Source: Lachnospiraceae bacterium
GTDB lineage: Bacteria > Bacillota > Clostridia > Lachnospirales > Lachnospiraceae
Assembly: GCA_015057025.1 (NCBI GenBank)
Contig: SVFD01000004.1
Coordinates: 186,001 to 250,000 of the forward strand
Length of the DNA stretch: 64,000 bases
Direction of reading: 5' to 3'
Position 1 is the first letter of the stretch. Every line of letters starts with the position of its first letter. Made by a program: the position numbers and the translations under genes. Shown in pieces: positions 43,135-52,963 of this stretch. Under the pieces are notes generated by a model. The model was not told where the DNA came from. It was given only the letters and a program-made list of their open reading frames with translations, and did not search any database.

Positions 43135-44967
43135 ATGAAACAAAGACTTATTCGTTTTATTATCAGTGCCGTTTTGTTTGCGGTTGCCCTAATTTTGTCC
43201 GGTAACTTCTTTTATCCGGCACTGGCACTTTTTATTATTGCATATATCATCGCAGGCTACGACGTCGTATGGAACGCCTTGCGTAATATCATCCGCGGTA
43301 AATTATTCGACGAGAACTTCTTAATGTCCGTGGCAACCATCGGTGCCTTTTTTATCGAAGAATACGCAGAAGCTGTAGCGGTCATGCTCTTCTTCCAGTT
43401 AGGCGAATTGTTTCAGGCTTATGCGGTCAATAAGTCCCGTAAGTCTATTGCAGAACTGATGGATATACGCCCGGACTACGCAAATATCATGGTAGACAGC
43501 GAAATCAAGAAAGTTGACCCTTACGATGTGGCAATCGGTGATATCATCATCATCCGGCCCGGTGAAAAAATTCCTCTGGATGGCATCGTGACCGAAGGCA
43601 ATGCCCAGTTAGATACTTCTGCCCTTACAGGCGAATCCCTTCCCAAAGAAGTCGGTGTTGGCGATACCGTCTTAAGCGGCTCCATTAATTTAAATGGTAT
43701 CTTAAAAGTAGAAGTCACGTCAGAATTCGGCGAATCCACCGTAAATAAAATTCTTGACCTTGTTGAGAATGCCGGTAATAAAAAATCAAACTCCGAGAAT
43801 TTTATTACCAAATTTGCTTTGGTTTATACACCTATCGTAGTTGGCTGTGCCGTTTTACTGGCAGTGATTCCTCCCTTTATTTTTAAGCTGGAGACATTCT
43901 CTTTCTGGTTAGAACGCGCCCTTTCCTTCCTTGTTGTATCCTGCCCCTGCGCTTTGGTAATCTCCGTACCTTTAAGTTTCTTTGGTGGTATCGGCGGTGC
44001 CTCCAAAGCAGGTATCCTTATCAAAGGAAGCAACTACTTAGAAGCACTTGCACAGGCAAATACTATTGTCTGGGATAAAACAGGAACTTTAACTCGCGGT
44101 GAATTTGCTGTAGAAGAAATCAAAGCTGTGGAAATGTCGGAAGATACGCTTTTAGAATTCACGGCTCATGCAGAAAGCTACTCTTCACACCCGATTTCTT
44201 TATCCTTAAAAGAATCCTACGGCAAAGAAATCGAACTGGAACGTGTTAAGAATTATGAAGAAATTTCAGGTTTCGGCGTAAGCGCTCTTGTAGATGACTA
44301 TACAATCCTTGTAGGAAATGAAAAGCTTATGAAAGAGCGCGGTATTGCGTATGAAAAGGCTGATGCTATCGGCACAATCTGCTACGTAGCAATTAATGAA
44401 AAGTTTGCAGGTTCCATTGTAATTGCAGATCAGATTAAGAAAGATTCTGCTGATGCAATCAAGTCATTAAAGAAGCACGTTGACAAACAGGTAATGCTTA
44501 CCGGCGATGTGGATTCCGTTGGTCAAAAGGTAGGCAAAGAATTAGGTTTGGACGAAGTCTATACACAACTCCTTCCTACCGATAAAGTTGCCAAAGTCGA
44601 AGAACTTTTATCTAAATCGTCGTCCAAGAAAAAAGTAGTCTTCGTAGGTGACGGTATGAACGATGCCCCGGTCCTTGCAAGAGCCGATATCGGCATTGCA
44701 ATGGGTGCCTTGGGAAGCGATGTTGCCATTGAAGCAGCAGACATTGTTATTATGAATGATGAACCTTCAAAGCTTGTCAAAGCCATGGAAATATCCAAGA
44801 AAACCCACGGCATCGCTATGCAGAACATCATTTTTGCCCTTGTTGTAAAAATAGGTATTTTGATTCTGATTGCCTTCGGACTTGCCAATATGTGGGCGGC
44901 GGTATTTGCCGATGTAGGCGTATGTGTACTGGCTATATTAAATGCTATGAGAGCGTTAAAATCATAA
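43135..44967 (+). CDS. cadA: Cd/Zn/Pb-translocating P1B-type ATPase
   Basis: A 610-residue heavy-metal efflux pump. Motifs: LTGESLPKEV (actuator), VVSCPCALVIS (CPC ion site), DKTGTLTRGEF (phosphorylation Asp), SSHPIS (HP locus), GDGMNDAPVLARADIGIAMG (hinge), and ADVGVCVLAILNAMRALK in the last membrane helix, where the conserved Asp marks the Zn/Cd subgroup rather than copper. There is no N-terminal HMA domain; the separate 73-residue protein supplies it. AGGAG precedes the ATG. Operon cadC-HMA-cadA with its own terminator. Confidence 0.93.
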   Translation: MKQRLIRFIISAVLFAVALILSGNFFYPALALFIIAYIIAGYDVVWNALRNIIRGKLFDENFLMSVATIGAFFIEEYAEAVAVMLFFQLGELFQAYAVNKSRKSIAELMDIRPDYANIMVDSEIKKVDPYDVAIGDIIIIRPGEKIPLDGIVTEGNAQLDTSALTGESLPKEVGVGDTVLSGSINLNGILKVEVTSEFGESTVNKILDLVENAGNKKSNSENFITKFALVYTPIVVGCAVLLAVIPPFIFKLETFSFWLERALSFLVVSCPCALVISVPLSFFGGIGGASKAGILIKGSNYLEALAQANTIVWDKTGTLTRGEFAVEEIKAVEMSEDTLLEFTAHAESYSSHPISLSLKESYGKEIELERVKNYEEISGFGVSALVDDYTILVGNEKLMKERGIAYEKADAIGTICYVAINEKFAGSIVIADQIKKDSADAIKSLKKHVDKQVMLTGDVDSVGQKVGKELGLDEVYTQLLPTDKVAKVEELLSKSSSKKKVVFVGDGMNDAPVLARADIGIAMGALGSDVAIEAADIVIMNDEPSKLVKAMEISKKTHGIAMQNIIFALVVKIGILILIAFGLANMWAAVFADVGVCVLAILNAMRALKS

Positions 44968-44989
44968 AATTTATATTATCAAAAATAAG

Positions 44990-45034
44990 AAAGCCATGTG
45001 TCCGTAATATACTTACTCGACACATGGCTTTTAT
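44990..45034 (+). terminator. Terminator of the cadC-HMA-cadA operon
   Basis: A 13-bp perfect stem (44990-45002 with 45019-45031), followed by T-rich sequence; it may also act for the convergent sseB-like gene. Confidence 0.9.
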
Positions 45035-45061
45035 TTACTACTCTCTTTTGCCTAATTTAAA

Positions 45062-45853
45062 TTACTGCTTTTCATAAAAAGGTTTAGTTCTGTTATAAAT
45101 CTTACGTCCCAACTCATTCTCAACACTGAGAATATCCAGACACATATTATTAAGATACGGCTTAGCAGCTTCTGCCACACCATCAAATAAAGCCTGACGC
45201 TCTCCCACAAATTCGAGAACAATCAAATAACTTTCTTCAGAACCCTGACACATTAATTGTAAATAAGCACTCTGAACATTACTCTGCTTTGATAAATACT
45301 TCTTAACAGCTTCCACCATCTCTGTAGGGTAATTGAGAGGTTCACCAAAATACACTTCCTCACCTTCTTTAATACGGTGCTTATTGGCATCCTCTTTTCT
45401 TCCGTCTTTTACTTCTTTAATCATAATAGATTGTTCTTTGCTAAAAATCACATTTGTGCCAAAAGGATCAATAACAAAACCGGCAATTTTACCGTCACCC
45501 ACAGAATTTTTAAGCAAATGGGCATAATCATCAAAATTAGATATAATTGTCTGATTATCCTGATTCGGTCTCCATTTTCTCATCTCTTCAAATGATGTAA
45601 ATGCAAGGAAAAATCTCTGCCCCTTACCATTCTCAATCATATGAAAACGAATCTTGGAGTCAGGCGGCAACGTAATCGTTGTCATCATTCTGCCATCAGT
45701 TTCCGGTGCCGGTGTAATGGATACCGGTGCTAAAAATTTCGCCTCTACCATTAAATCAAGCATATGACTCTGGTTTTCAGGCGAATTGTCCTTTTTCATA
45801 ACATCAATTGCCTTCAGTAATTCATCATTATTAATCGCGTTTGTATAATCCAT
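45062..45853 (-). CDS. SseB-family protein
   Basis: A 263-residue protein with an N-terminal SseB domain (about residues 5-125; FLAFTSFEEMRKWRP is the family block) and a C-terminal SseB_C domain (about 140-260; FGEPLNYPTEMVEAVKKYL). E. coli SseB is linked to serine sensitivity, but the biochemical role is unknown. AAGGA precedes the ATG. It starts 25 bases after the Smr gene and probably shares its transcript. Confidence 0.85.
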   Translation of the reverse strand: MDYTNAINNDELLKAIDVMKKDNSPENQSHMLDLMVEAKFLAPVSITPAPETDGRMMTTITLPPDSKIRFHMIENGKGQRFFLAFTSFEEMRKWRPNQDNQTIISNFDDYAHLLKNSVGDGKIAGFVIDPFGTNVIFSKEQSIMIKEVKDGRKEDANKHRIKEGEEVYFGEPLNYPTEMVEAVKKYLSKQSNVQSAYLQLMCQGSEESYLIVLEFVGERQALFDGVAEAAKPYLNNMCLDILSVENELGRKIYNRTKPFYEKQ

Positions 45854-45878
45854 TTCTTTTTCCTTTCCGCCTGTTTCC

Positions 45879-46130
45879 CTAATATTCTCTTAAAACAAGC
45901 TCCGTGATTCCCTGATTCGTGCCTGGCACAACTCTTTTTACCTTATTATGACCGTAATACGCATACTCCTCCTGAATCATTTTTTTAATAGCTGTGCCAC
46001 CGTGAAAGCCATGAATCAGACGGATGCGATATACACCCGAACCGGCACTTACTAAAACCCTGTCAATTTCAGCTTGCGCCTGAGCACAATTCATATTGTG
46101 TAAATCCAACTCAATAATCGGGGAATTCAT
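45879..46130 (-). CDS. Small Smr-domain protein
   Basis: An 83-residue stand-alone Smr domain: IIELDLHNMNCAQAQAEI at the N-terminus (the LDLH motif) and LIHGFHGGTAIKKMI where other Smr domains have HGKGxG. Smr domains act as nucleases or nucleic-acid binders, in MutS2 and in mRNA cleavage. The HGFHGG variant departs from the usual loop. AAGGA is about 9 bases before the ATG. Upstream of the SseB gene on the same strand. Confidence 0.85.
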   Translation of the reverse strand: MNSPIIELDLHNMNCAQAQAEIDRVLVSAGSGVYRIRLIHGFHGGTAIKKMIQEEYAYYGHNKVKRVVPGTNQGITELVLREY

Positions 46131-46347
46131 TATTTACTTCCTTTGCATATTTAATCAGTTTCCTATCATCAATTTATCTGAACAAACAGAAATACTTATC
46201 GGAAACAGTTACGCTTACCGAATGAGTATAACATAAACTTAGGCATTCTGCATACCTTTTTCATAAAACTACCACAATTTCTTCTGTATCTAAGCCAAAA
46301 CTTAAGTTTTTATATGCATTACATTATGCTTTTACATCCCATCAATC
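46131..46347. other. Intergenic region with no gene seen
   Basis: AT-rich DNA between the divergent Smr and ABC-F genes; I see no coding frame, repeat or RNA signature here. Confidence 0.5.
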
Positions 46348-46376
46348 TTGACAATCCTCTCGTAATTTAGGATAAT
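46348..46376 (+). promoter_or_regulatory. Promoter of the ABC-F gene
   Basis: TTGACA (46348-46353), 17-base spacer, GATAAT (46371-46376). A ~110-base leader follows with a GGATTGT/ACAATCC hairpin (about 46413-46438). Confidence 0.7.
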
Positions 46377-46491
46377 ATTCAAGTCTGTGCGTTATCAGCA
46401 ATTCACTGCAGGATTGTCCATCATCAACCGCACAATCCATTGATATCGCTTACCCACGAACTTACGCGTAACCTCATTGAAAGGATAAATT

Positions 46492-48045
46492 ATGAGTATT
46501 TTAAATGTAGAACACCTATCCCACGGCTTTGGTGACCGCGCCATTTTTCAGGATGTATCGTTCCGTTTGTTAAAAGGAGAACATATTGGCTTAGTTGGTG
46601 CCAACGGCGAAGGTAAATCCACTTTTATGAATATCATTACCGGAAAATTAATGCCGGATGAAGGTAAGGTTGAATGGTCCAAAAATGTGCAGGTCGGCTA
46701 CTTAGACCAGCACACGGTACTTGAACAAGGTATGACAGTCCGGGATGTACTGGCTTCTGCCTTTGATTCCCTCTTCGCATGGGAAACAAGAATGAATGAA
46801 ATTTGTGACTTGCTGGGTACAGCCGATGAAAACGAAATGGACGCTTATATGGAAGAACTGGGAACTATTCAGGACTTACTGGATGCCCACGACTTTTACT
46901 TAATCGACTCCAAGGTCGAAGAAGTTGCAGCCGCTTTAGGCTTAACTGAAATCGGTATTGAACGAGATGTTACTGAATTGAGCGGTGGTCAAAGAACCAA
47001 AGTGCTACTTGGCAAACTTCTTTTATCCAAGCCTGATATCTTGCTCCTTGACGAGCCTACCAATTATTTGGATGTGAATCATATTGAGTGGCTGAAGAGA
47101 TATTTGATTGACTACGAGAACGCTTTTATCTTAATTTCTCACGATATTCCGTTTTTGAACGAGGTAGTCAATTTAATTTATCATATGGATCATCAGGAAT
47201 TAAACCGTTATGTAGGTAACTATGATAAGTTTATGGAAGTCTACGAAATGAAGCAGGCTCAACTGGAAGCTGCTTATAATAAACAGCAGAAAGAAATTGC
47301 TGACTTAAAAGATTTCGTTGCCAGAAACAAGGCCAGAGTTGCCACCCGTAATATGGCAATGTCCCGCCAGAAGAAGTTAGATAAAATGGATATTATTGAA
47401 CTAAATGCAGAGCGTCCCAAACCGGAATTTCACTTTAAAACTGCTCGTGTACCGGGAAGATATATTTTCCAGACCAAGGATTTGGTGATTGGCTATGACA
47501 CACCACTGTCTTCTCCTCTCACCTTAGAAATGGAGCGTGGCAGTAAAATCGTTCTCTCCGGTGCCAACGGTATCGGTAAATCTACGCTTCTAAAAAGTAT
47601 CTTAGGCCTAATTCCTTCTTTAAGCGGAAGTGTTGCTTTAGGTGATTATTTAGAAATTGGTTATTACGAACAGGAAATGTCCGTCATGCCGGAAACCACC
47701 TGTATCGAAGAAATATGGAACGAATTCCCGGGTTATACCCAGTATGAAGTACGTTCTGCCCTTGCCAAGTGCGGTCTTACCACCAAACACATTGAAAGCA
47801 AGGTAAAAGTATTAAGCGGTGGCGAGCAAAGCAAGGTCCGCCTCTGTAAAATCTTAAATCGTGAAAGCAATATTCTGGTATTGGACGAGCCTACCAACCA
47901 TTTGGACGTAGATGCCAAAGAAGCACTTGCAAAAGCCTTAAAAGAGTACAAAGGCAGCATTCTTATGGTATGCCACGAACCCGACTTTTATGCCGATTTT
48001 GCCACTGCAGTTTGGGACTGCTCCAAGTGGACCACTATGTTATAA
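46492..48045 (+). CDS. ABC-F family ATPase
   Basis: A 517-residue soluble protein with two ABC modules and no membrane segments. Walker A sites are GANGEGKSTF (about 36) and GANGIGKSTL (about 355); signature motifs are LSGGQRTKVLL and LSGGEQSKVRL; both Walker B regions read LDEPTNYLDV or LDEPTNHLDV. A charged linker (about 245-300, KQQKEIADLKDFVARNKARV) lies between. ABC-F proteins act on ribosomes, as translation factors or antibiotic-protection proteins; housekeeping (YkpA/YbiT-like) versus resistance cannot be resolved here. AAGGA precedes the ATG. Confidence 0.9.
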   Translation: MSILNVEHLSHGFGDRAIFQDVSFRLLKGEHIGLVGANGEGKSTFMNIITGKLMPDEGKVEWSKNVQVGYLDQHTVLEQGMTVRDVLASAFDSLFAWETRMNEICDLLGTADENEMDAYMEELGTIQDLLDAHDFYLIDSKVEEVAAALGLTEIGIERDVTELSGGQRTKVLLGKLLLSKPDILLLDEPTNYLDVNHIEWLKRYLIDYENAFILISHDIPFLNEVVNLIYHMDHQELNRYVGNYDKFMEVYEMKQAQLEAAYNKQQKEIADLKDFVARNKARVATRNMAMSRQKKLDKMDIIELNAERPKPEFHFKTARVPGRYIFQTKDLVIGYDTPLSSPLTLEMERGSKIVLSGANGIGKSTLLKSILGLIPSLSGSVALGDYLEIGYYEQEMSVMPETTCIEEIWNEFPGYTQYEVRSALAKCGLTTKHIESKVKVLSGGEQSKVRLCKILNRESNILVLDEPTNHLDVDAKEALAKALKEYKGSILMVCHEPDFYADFATAVWDCSKWTTML

Positions 48046-48079
48046 TAGCAAATACACTATAAAAGAATTTGTATAATAT

Positions 48080-48117
48080 ACAAAAAGCGCAACCATAATC
48101 AAACGGTTGCGCTTTCT
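48080..48117 (+). terminator. Bidirectional terminator between the ABC-F and chemoreceptor genes
   Basis: An 11-bp stem (48084-48094 with 48105-48115) with A-run before and T-rich sequence after. Confidence 0.85.
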
Positions 48118-48146
48118 CTTCTAATAGAAATTACTATTTATGCATG

Positions 48147-49847
48147 CTACATATAAAATACATTTGTCTTGTCTTTTAATTCTGTTGCATATGTGTTCAT
48201 CTTCTGAGCATTCTGTGCAATATCTTCTACAATTGCTGTTACCTCAGTTACAGATGCTGATGTTTCTTCTGTAGCTGCTGCATTTTCTTCTGCAATCGCT
48301 GTTAAGTTCTGAACAATGTCAATTACATTTGCTCTTGCATCATCCAAGCGGATAGTCTTCTCTTCAATTGCTTCAACACCCTTAATAGACGCATCAATTC
48401 CGGCCTTAACCTGGCTGAAGGCTTCACCCGCACGGACTACCTTTTCATTCTGTGCATCCATAATTTCTTTCACTTCATCCATGGTAGCAACTGCTTTTTC
48501 GGAGTCTTCCATTAACTCATTAATAATCTGAGCGATTTCCTTAGTAGATGCATTTGACTGCTCTGCCAGTTTCTGAATCTGTGCTGCTACAACTGCGAAA
48601 CCACGTCCCTGTTCTCCGGCTCTTGCTGCTTCAATGGAAGCATTAAGTGAAAGAAGATTGGTTTCTTCTGCAATACCGGTGATCATCTTGGTTACTTCAC
48701 GGATACGCATTGCTGATTCGTTTGTTGTATGTGTCTGTTCATAGATAACATCAATTGCTTTTTTGGTCTGACCGTTGATTTCATCCAATTCATCCAAAGC
48801 CTGGGTAGCCACATCACCCGCCGCCTGCATTTCTTCTGCATGAGCAAGTAAAGTTTCTACTTCTTCTCTGGTCTGCTCAACCATTTCACCCATAATAATA
48901 ACGTTTTCGGTTGCACTCTGTGTTTCAGTTGCCTGGGAAGTTGCGCCTTCTGAAATTTCAGAAACCGCCATATCTACCTGACCGATTGCTTTTGCTGCTT
49001 CATTTGTCTGCTCATCAACCTGCTGTGCAGCAAGCTGTACTGCATCACCCTTTTCAATAATAGCACCGATTACTTCTTTCATCTGTCCGCGAAGGTTAAG
49101 AACTGCACGCATTAACTTACCGATTTCATCTCTTCTCTTTAATGCACGTCTGTCAATATCTGCATTCAAATTACCGTTTGCAAGTGAATCCAAAGCTTTT
49201 ACGCTTAATCCTAAGTCTCTTGTCATCTTGCTGATACTAATGAATGAAATAATAAATGCAATCAGTGAAATACCACCGATTAAAACCAACATATTGGTAA
49301 TGATGATTCTTGCGCCGTTGTCGGCGTGTCCTTTGTCCATACCTGCAAATACCATACCAATGATTTCAGTATGTTCATCATTCCATAAAGGTCTGTAATA
49401 TCCGTAATACTCTACGCCTGCAATTTCAAGCTTTTCATCTATGTACTCACCGCCGTTGGTAATAACCGCTTCGACGATTTCAGGCTTGGCCTGTGTTCCA
49501 ATCATACGGTTACCATTTTCATCTTTTAAGGATGTAGAATATCTGGTATCACCATAAAAGATAGTAACCGCAACTGAAGACTCTGTCATAATATCGTCTA
49601 CGATATCCGTATGCTGGGTTACATTTACCTGTCCCTTCCAAAGTTCACCGTCTTTTACCTCAAAAGGCGCACTCTCATCTAATAAATGTAATGTATCCTG
49701 AATTGAAACTGCAGTTGCTTTCAATCCCTGCTCAACCGTTCCTGCACTGATATCTACGGTTTGCGCACGCCCGATTGTTGCTACAAAAATTGCTACAACT
49801 ACCAATGGCACCAATACATACATTGCAATTTTAAATCTTAATTTCAT
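48147..49847 (-). CDS. Methyl-accepting chemotaxis protein with Cache-type sensor
   Basis: A 566-residue transmembrane chemoreceptor. Membrane helices lie at about residues 7-27 and 187-208; between them is a single-Cache-like extracellular domain ([36 protein letters not shown]). HAMP (about 210-262) and the signalling coiled coil follow, with the hairpin tip [20 protein letters not shown]. The C-terminus has no CheR/CheB tether pentapeptide. GGGGG precedes the ATG, and a consensus SigA promoter lies upstream. With the YjfB-like gene it suggests a motile organism. Confidence 0.93.
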   Translation of the reverse strand: MKLRFKIAMYVLVPLVVVAIFVATIGRAQTVDISAGTVEQGLKATAVSIQDTLHLLDESAPFEVKDGELWKGQVNVTQHTDIVDDIMTESSVAVTIFYGDTRYSTSLKDENGNRMIGTQAKPEIVEAVITNGGEYIDEKLEIAGVEYYGYYRPLWNDEHTEIIGMVFAGMDKGHADNGARIIITNMLVLIGGISLIAFIISFISISKMTRDLGLSVKALDSLANGNLNADIDRRALKRRDEIGKLMRAVLNLRGQMKEVIGAIIEKGDAVQLAAQQVDEQTNEAAKAIGQVDMAVSEISEGATSQATETQSATENVIIMGEMVEQTREEVETLLAHAEEMQAAGDVATQALDELDEINGQTKKAIDVIYEQTHTTNESAMRIREVTKMITGIAEETNLLSLNASIEAARAGEQGRGFAVVAAQIQKLAEQSNASTKEIAQIINELMEDSEKAVATMDEVKEIMDAQNEKVVRAGEAFSQVKAGIDASIKGVEAIEEKTIRLDDARANVIDIVQNLTAIAEENAAATEETSASVTEVTAIVEDIAQNAQKMNTYATELKDKTNVFYM

Positions 49848-49887
49848 ACTCTAAGCCCCCTAACTTGCATAGTTATATACATTATTA

Positions 49888-49916
49888 ACTATACATTTTT
49901 TGTACAGTTTTGTCAA
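49888..49916 (-). promoter_or_regulatory. Promoter of the chemoreceptor gene
   Basis: Minus strand TTGACA (49911-49916), 17-base spacer, TATAGT (49888-49893). Confidence 0.8.
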
Positions 49917-49966
49917 TGTAAAAGAGGACTTTTAAAGTCTATTATGCAATTCTGCCAAAATAAATC

Positions 49967-50647
49967 TTAGTACTCTTTTTTCTGTATGATGCGGATGCTG
50001 ATTAACATAGAAACCGCAATGCTAAGTATTACAATTCCAATTATAATTGCTACTATCACAATCGGATTAAATGTCTCAATTTTAGCAAGCAAGTCGTTTA
50101 CAACGGCCATTTTATCACCGCCCACACCATTGGATGCCATAGTCACAACTTTCTGAATGCTATAAATAATTGCCGCAACAGCACCCCAAAGAATCAGTAT
50201 AATCACTCTTCTTTTTTCGGCGCTGAATTTCATATACAGGGGTAAAAGTATCGCTGATGCCAGCATAATTCCGCATATCCATCCTACGCTAACCGATAAC
50301 ATTTCAATCGTTTCAAATCCCCAGTTTATAAATCCTTTCGTAACAAGGTATAAGATAAACATCACCAAACCGCACAACACGGTATTTATAAAAGTAAACA
50401 CATACTTCTCAATCGCATAACCCTTGCGGCTGGCAGGCAAAGTCATAAGAAACGACATACCATTGTCCAACTCATCATAATTAATAGTACCTGCTGACAT
50501 AATCATGGCTAGCATCATCATATATCCTACGAGGAAATCAATCTCCATGGTGGAAATTACCATCAAAACGCCGATTGCAAGAATTAAAATAAGACTTTTC
50601 TTCTGTGTCAAAAGAATTCTATAATCTTTTACCAATAACGTTTTCAT
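49967..50647 (-). CDS. ABC-2 type transporter permease
   Basis: A 226-residue membrane protein with six predicted helices, of the ABC2_membrane_5 kind; NYDELDNGMSFLMTLPASRKGY is the family block in the cytoplasmic loop (about residues 54-75). It follows the ATPase gene by 1 base. With that ATPase it should form a GntR-controlled exporter of the YtrBC type, commonly induced by cell-envelope antibiotics; the substrate is unknown. Confidence 0.85.
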   Translation of the reverse strand: MKTLLVKDYRILLTQKKSLILILAIGVLMVISTMEIDFLVGYMMMLAMIMSAGTINYDELDNGMSFLMTLPASRKGYAIEKYVFTFINTVLCGLVMFILYLVTKGFINWGFETIEMLSVSVGWICGIMLASAILLPLYMKFSAEKRRVIILILWGAVAAIIYSIQKVVTMASNGVGGDKMAVVNDLLAKIETFNPIVIVAIIIGIVILSIAVSMLISIRIIQKKEY

Positions 50648-50648
50648 A

Positions 50649-51509
50649 TTATGCCTCCTTCTTTCCGTTTGCAGAAATCATAAGGGTAATTACCTGATCT
50701 ATACCTGCCTTTTCAATGGTAATGTCGGGATAATTCTCCCGATAAAAGGCTTTCTGTGCAGTAAGGCACGCATAGCCGTAACTTTCTTCTTTAGCACATA
50801 AAAGGTACTCTTTCTCTAATTTCCCATACTGCTCCCCGGTTACTTTTAATACGCCGTATTCGTCAAGGATTACACCGGTCTCTTCGTGAAGCAGAATCCG
50901 ACCGTTTTCAATCATATAAACGTCATCGCATAAACCCTCTAAGTCAGATGCAATGTGAGAGCTGATTAAAATACTGTTGTCTTCTTTTTTCATATATTCA
51001 CGGAGCATATCCAAAATTTCTTCTCTTGCAATGACGTCAAGACCTGCTGTGGGTTCATCCAGAATCAGCACTTCTGCATCGTGAGACAATGCTGCAAGAA
51101 TCTTTAATTTTGCCTTCATACCAGTAGAAAATTCCTTGATTTGCTTATCCTTAGGCAGTCTCTGCTTTTCGCATTGACTCATAAAGTCATCTTCCTTAAA
51201 CGAAGGATAGGCTGCTTTTAAAATCTTTGCTACATCCTTTATTTTCAAATAACCGCTAAAACCGGACTCTGCCAACACCACACCCAGCTTTCTTTTAGTG
51301 TCACTGTCTAAATCTGACGCGTTTTTACCATCGATTGTAATCGCACCACCGTCCCCGTGAATTAATCCTAAGATTAATTTAAAAGCAGTTGACTTACCGG
51401 CTCCGTTTCTGCCAATCAATCCGGTGACACAACCGGGCTCTAACTTCAGACTACAGTCCAATTCAAAGTTACCATATTTCTTTTTTGCATTTTCCAATTG
51501 AATAACCAT
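50649..51509 (-). CDS. ABC transporter ATP-binding protein
   Basis: A 286-residue ABC-2 ATPase. Walker A GRNGAGKSTAFK (about 32), an unusual signature EFSTGMKAKLKIL where LSGGQ is usual, Walker B VLILDEPTAGLDV, and SSHIASDLE (H-loop). The C-terminal extension (about 215-286) is typical of this exporter class. It starts 1 base after the GntR stop, so GntR, ATPase and permease form one tight operon. Confidence 0.9.
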   Translation of the reverse strand: MVIQLENAKKKYGNFELDCSLKLEPGCVTGLIGRNGAGKSTAFKLILGLIHGDGGAITIDGKNASDLDSDTKRKLGVVLAESGFSGYLKIKDVAKILKAAYPSFKEDDFMSQCEKQRLPKDKQIKEFSTGMKAKLKILAALSHDAEVLILDEPTAGLDVIAREEILDMLREYMKKEDNSILISSHIASDLEGLCDDVYMIENGRILLHEETGVILDEYGVLKVTGEQYGKLEKEYLLCAKEESYGYACLTAQKAFYRENYPDITIEKAGIDQVITLMISANGKKEA

Positions 51510-51510
51510 T

Positions 51511-51882
51511 TTACTCCTCCATCAACAATTCGAATAATTGTGTGATTTCTTCCTCCGTCATGCCGCAACTCTTAGCCTTTTTAATCACAGAGTCCAACTC
51601 TTTCTCCACTTCCTTCTTCTGGGCTTCCAGAGCCAGATCACGGTTCACACCCGCCACAAAACTGCCTTTGCCGTGAACAGTCACGATAAAACCTTCCTGT
51701 TCTAAGGTATCATAAGCTTTTTTAACCGTAAGGGCGCTGATACGCAATTCACCGGCGAGTTCTCTTACCGAAGGAAGTTTACTTTCCGGTGCAAGACTAC
51801 CGTTAAGAATTTCCTGTTTTACCTGCGATACCACCTGTTCATAGATGGGTTGCATTGACGAATTACTGATAATAATATTCAT
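51511..51882 (-). CDS. GntR-family regulator, YtrA subfamily
   Basis: A 123-residue regulator with an N-terminal winged helix (SNSSMQPIYEQVVSQVKQEI, then LPSVRELAGELRISALTVKK) and a short C-terminal dimerisation helix pair, the YtrA layout. These repressors control the adjacent ABC exporter. A near-ideal operator overlaps its promoter (51924-51961), supporting autoregulation of the operon. GAGAGG precedes the ATG. Confidence 0.92.
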   Translation of the reverse strand: MNIIISNSSMQPIYEQVVSQVKQEILNGSLAPESKLPSVRELAGELRISALTVKKAYDTLEQEGFIVTVHGKGSFVAGVNRDLALEAQKKEVEKELDSVIKKAKSCGMTEEEITQLFELLMEE

Positions 51883-51916
51883 TGGGTACCTCTCTTATAT
51901 TGCTGTCGACACAAAC

Positions 51917-51961
51917 AGTATAAAACAGCATATAACACTTTGTCAACTGTTATATGCTGTT
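51917..51961 (-). promoter_or_regulatory. Promoter and YtrA-type operator
   Basis: Perfect 14-bp inverted repeats AACAGCATATAACA (51924-51937) and TGTTATATGCTGTT (51948-51961), 10 bases apart. On the minus strand TTGACA (51941-51946) lies between the arms and TATACT/TTATAC (51917-51923) just after, so a bound repressor would cover the promoter. Confidence 0.85.
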
Positions 51962-51982
51962 TATTTTAAATTTTTTAATTTT

Positions 51983-52963
51983 TTACTTTTTTTGCATGTC
52001 CTCTAATGTAGGATACGAAGGAATTGCTCCCTTCTTCTGCACGCTGATTCCGCAGAATGCATTGGCAAATTTCAAGTATTCTTCTAATTTTTCTTTACTG
52101 ATTTCTTCCAGCGAATCTACACTCACACCGTCTTTATGCAAACACCAAAGGAAGGCTCCGATAAAACCATCTCCTGCACCCGTGGTATCCACTGCTTTAA
52201 CTTTGGCACAGGATACGGCTGCATTTGTCCTCTTTGTAAAAGCCTTAGCGCCTTTTGCACCTTCAGTATAAATTACTAATTTCACGCGACCAACAAACAA
52301 ATTCTCCAAAGCCGCATCTATATTGCTTTCACCGGTAATGCTTTCTAATTCTTCATCAGATATTTTAACAATATCAGCCAACGGAATAAATTCCTTTACA
52401 GTCTCAATCATTTGCTTCGCATCTTTCCACAACGCCGGTCGTAAATTCGGATCAAAGCTTACAATCGCTTCATTCGCTTGCGCGTACCAAACTGCACGAC
52501 GATGAGCTTCCTTCATTGGAAAATCTCCCAACGATACAGAACAGAAATGCAAAGCATAAGCATCCGCAAACCAATCTTCCTTTACACCATCCGCCTCAAA
52601 CAACATATCTGCTCCGGGATTTCGGTAAAAGGAAAACTCACGATTACCATCTTCTTTTAAGGCTACAAATGCAAGGGAAGTATTCGCCCTATTAGTTCTC
52701 TTGACGTAGTTGCTACCAATTCCGGCATTCTTGAAAACTTCCAGAATTTTATCACCGAACCCATCCATGCCAAGTTGGGTAATCATCTCGCTTCTTCCAC
52801 CTAATTTCGTAAAAGCTCCGCAGACATTAGCGGGTGCACCGCCTACTGCCGGAAGAAAAGCATTGACATCTTTAATTGCTCCGCCCGAACAGTCCGGTAT
52901 AAAATCAATCAAAGCCTCGCCAATGGCAATCAATTTTTTATTCTGAATATTATTGCTCTGCAT
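51983..52963 (-). CDS. scrK: PfkB-family sugar kinase, probable fructokinase
   Basis: A 326-residue ribokinase-fold kinase. Motifs: GEALIDFIPD (N-terminus), GGAPANVCGAFTKLGG (substrate region, residues about 41-56), and DTTGAGDGFIGAFLWC (catalytic Asp and anion hole, about 262). It overlaps the end of the GH32 gene by 14 bases, so fructose from sucrose or fructan hydrolysis is the likely substrate. GGAGG lies 12 bases before the ATG, longer than usual, consistent with coupling to the upstream stop. Confidence 0.9.
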   Translation of the reverse strand: MQSNNIQNKKLIAIGEALIDFIPDCSGGAIKDVNAFLPAVGGAPANVCGAFTKLGGRSEMITQLGMDGFGDKILEVFKNAGIGSNYVKRTNRANTSLAFVALKEDGNREFSFYRNPGADMLFEADGVKEDWFADAYALHFCSVSLGDFPMKEAHRRAVWYAQANEAIVSFDPNLRPALWKDAKQMIETVKEFIPLADIVKISDEELESITGESNIDAALENLFVGRVKLVIYTEGAKGAKAFTKRTNAAVSCAKVKAVDTTGAGDGFIGAFLWCLHKDGVSVDSLEEISKEKLEEYLKFANAFCGISVQKKGAIPSYPTLEDMQKK

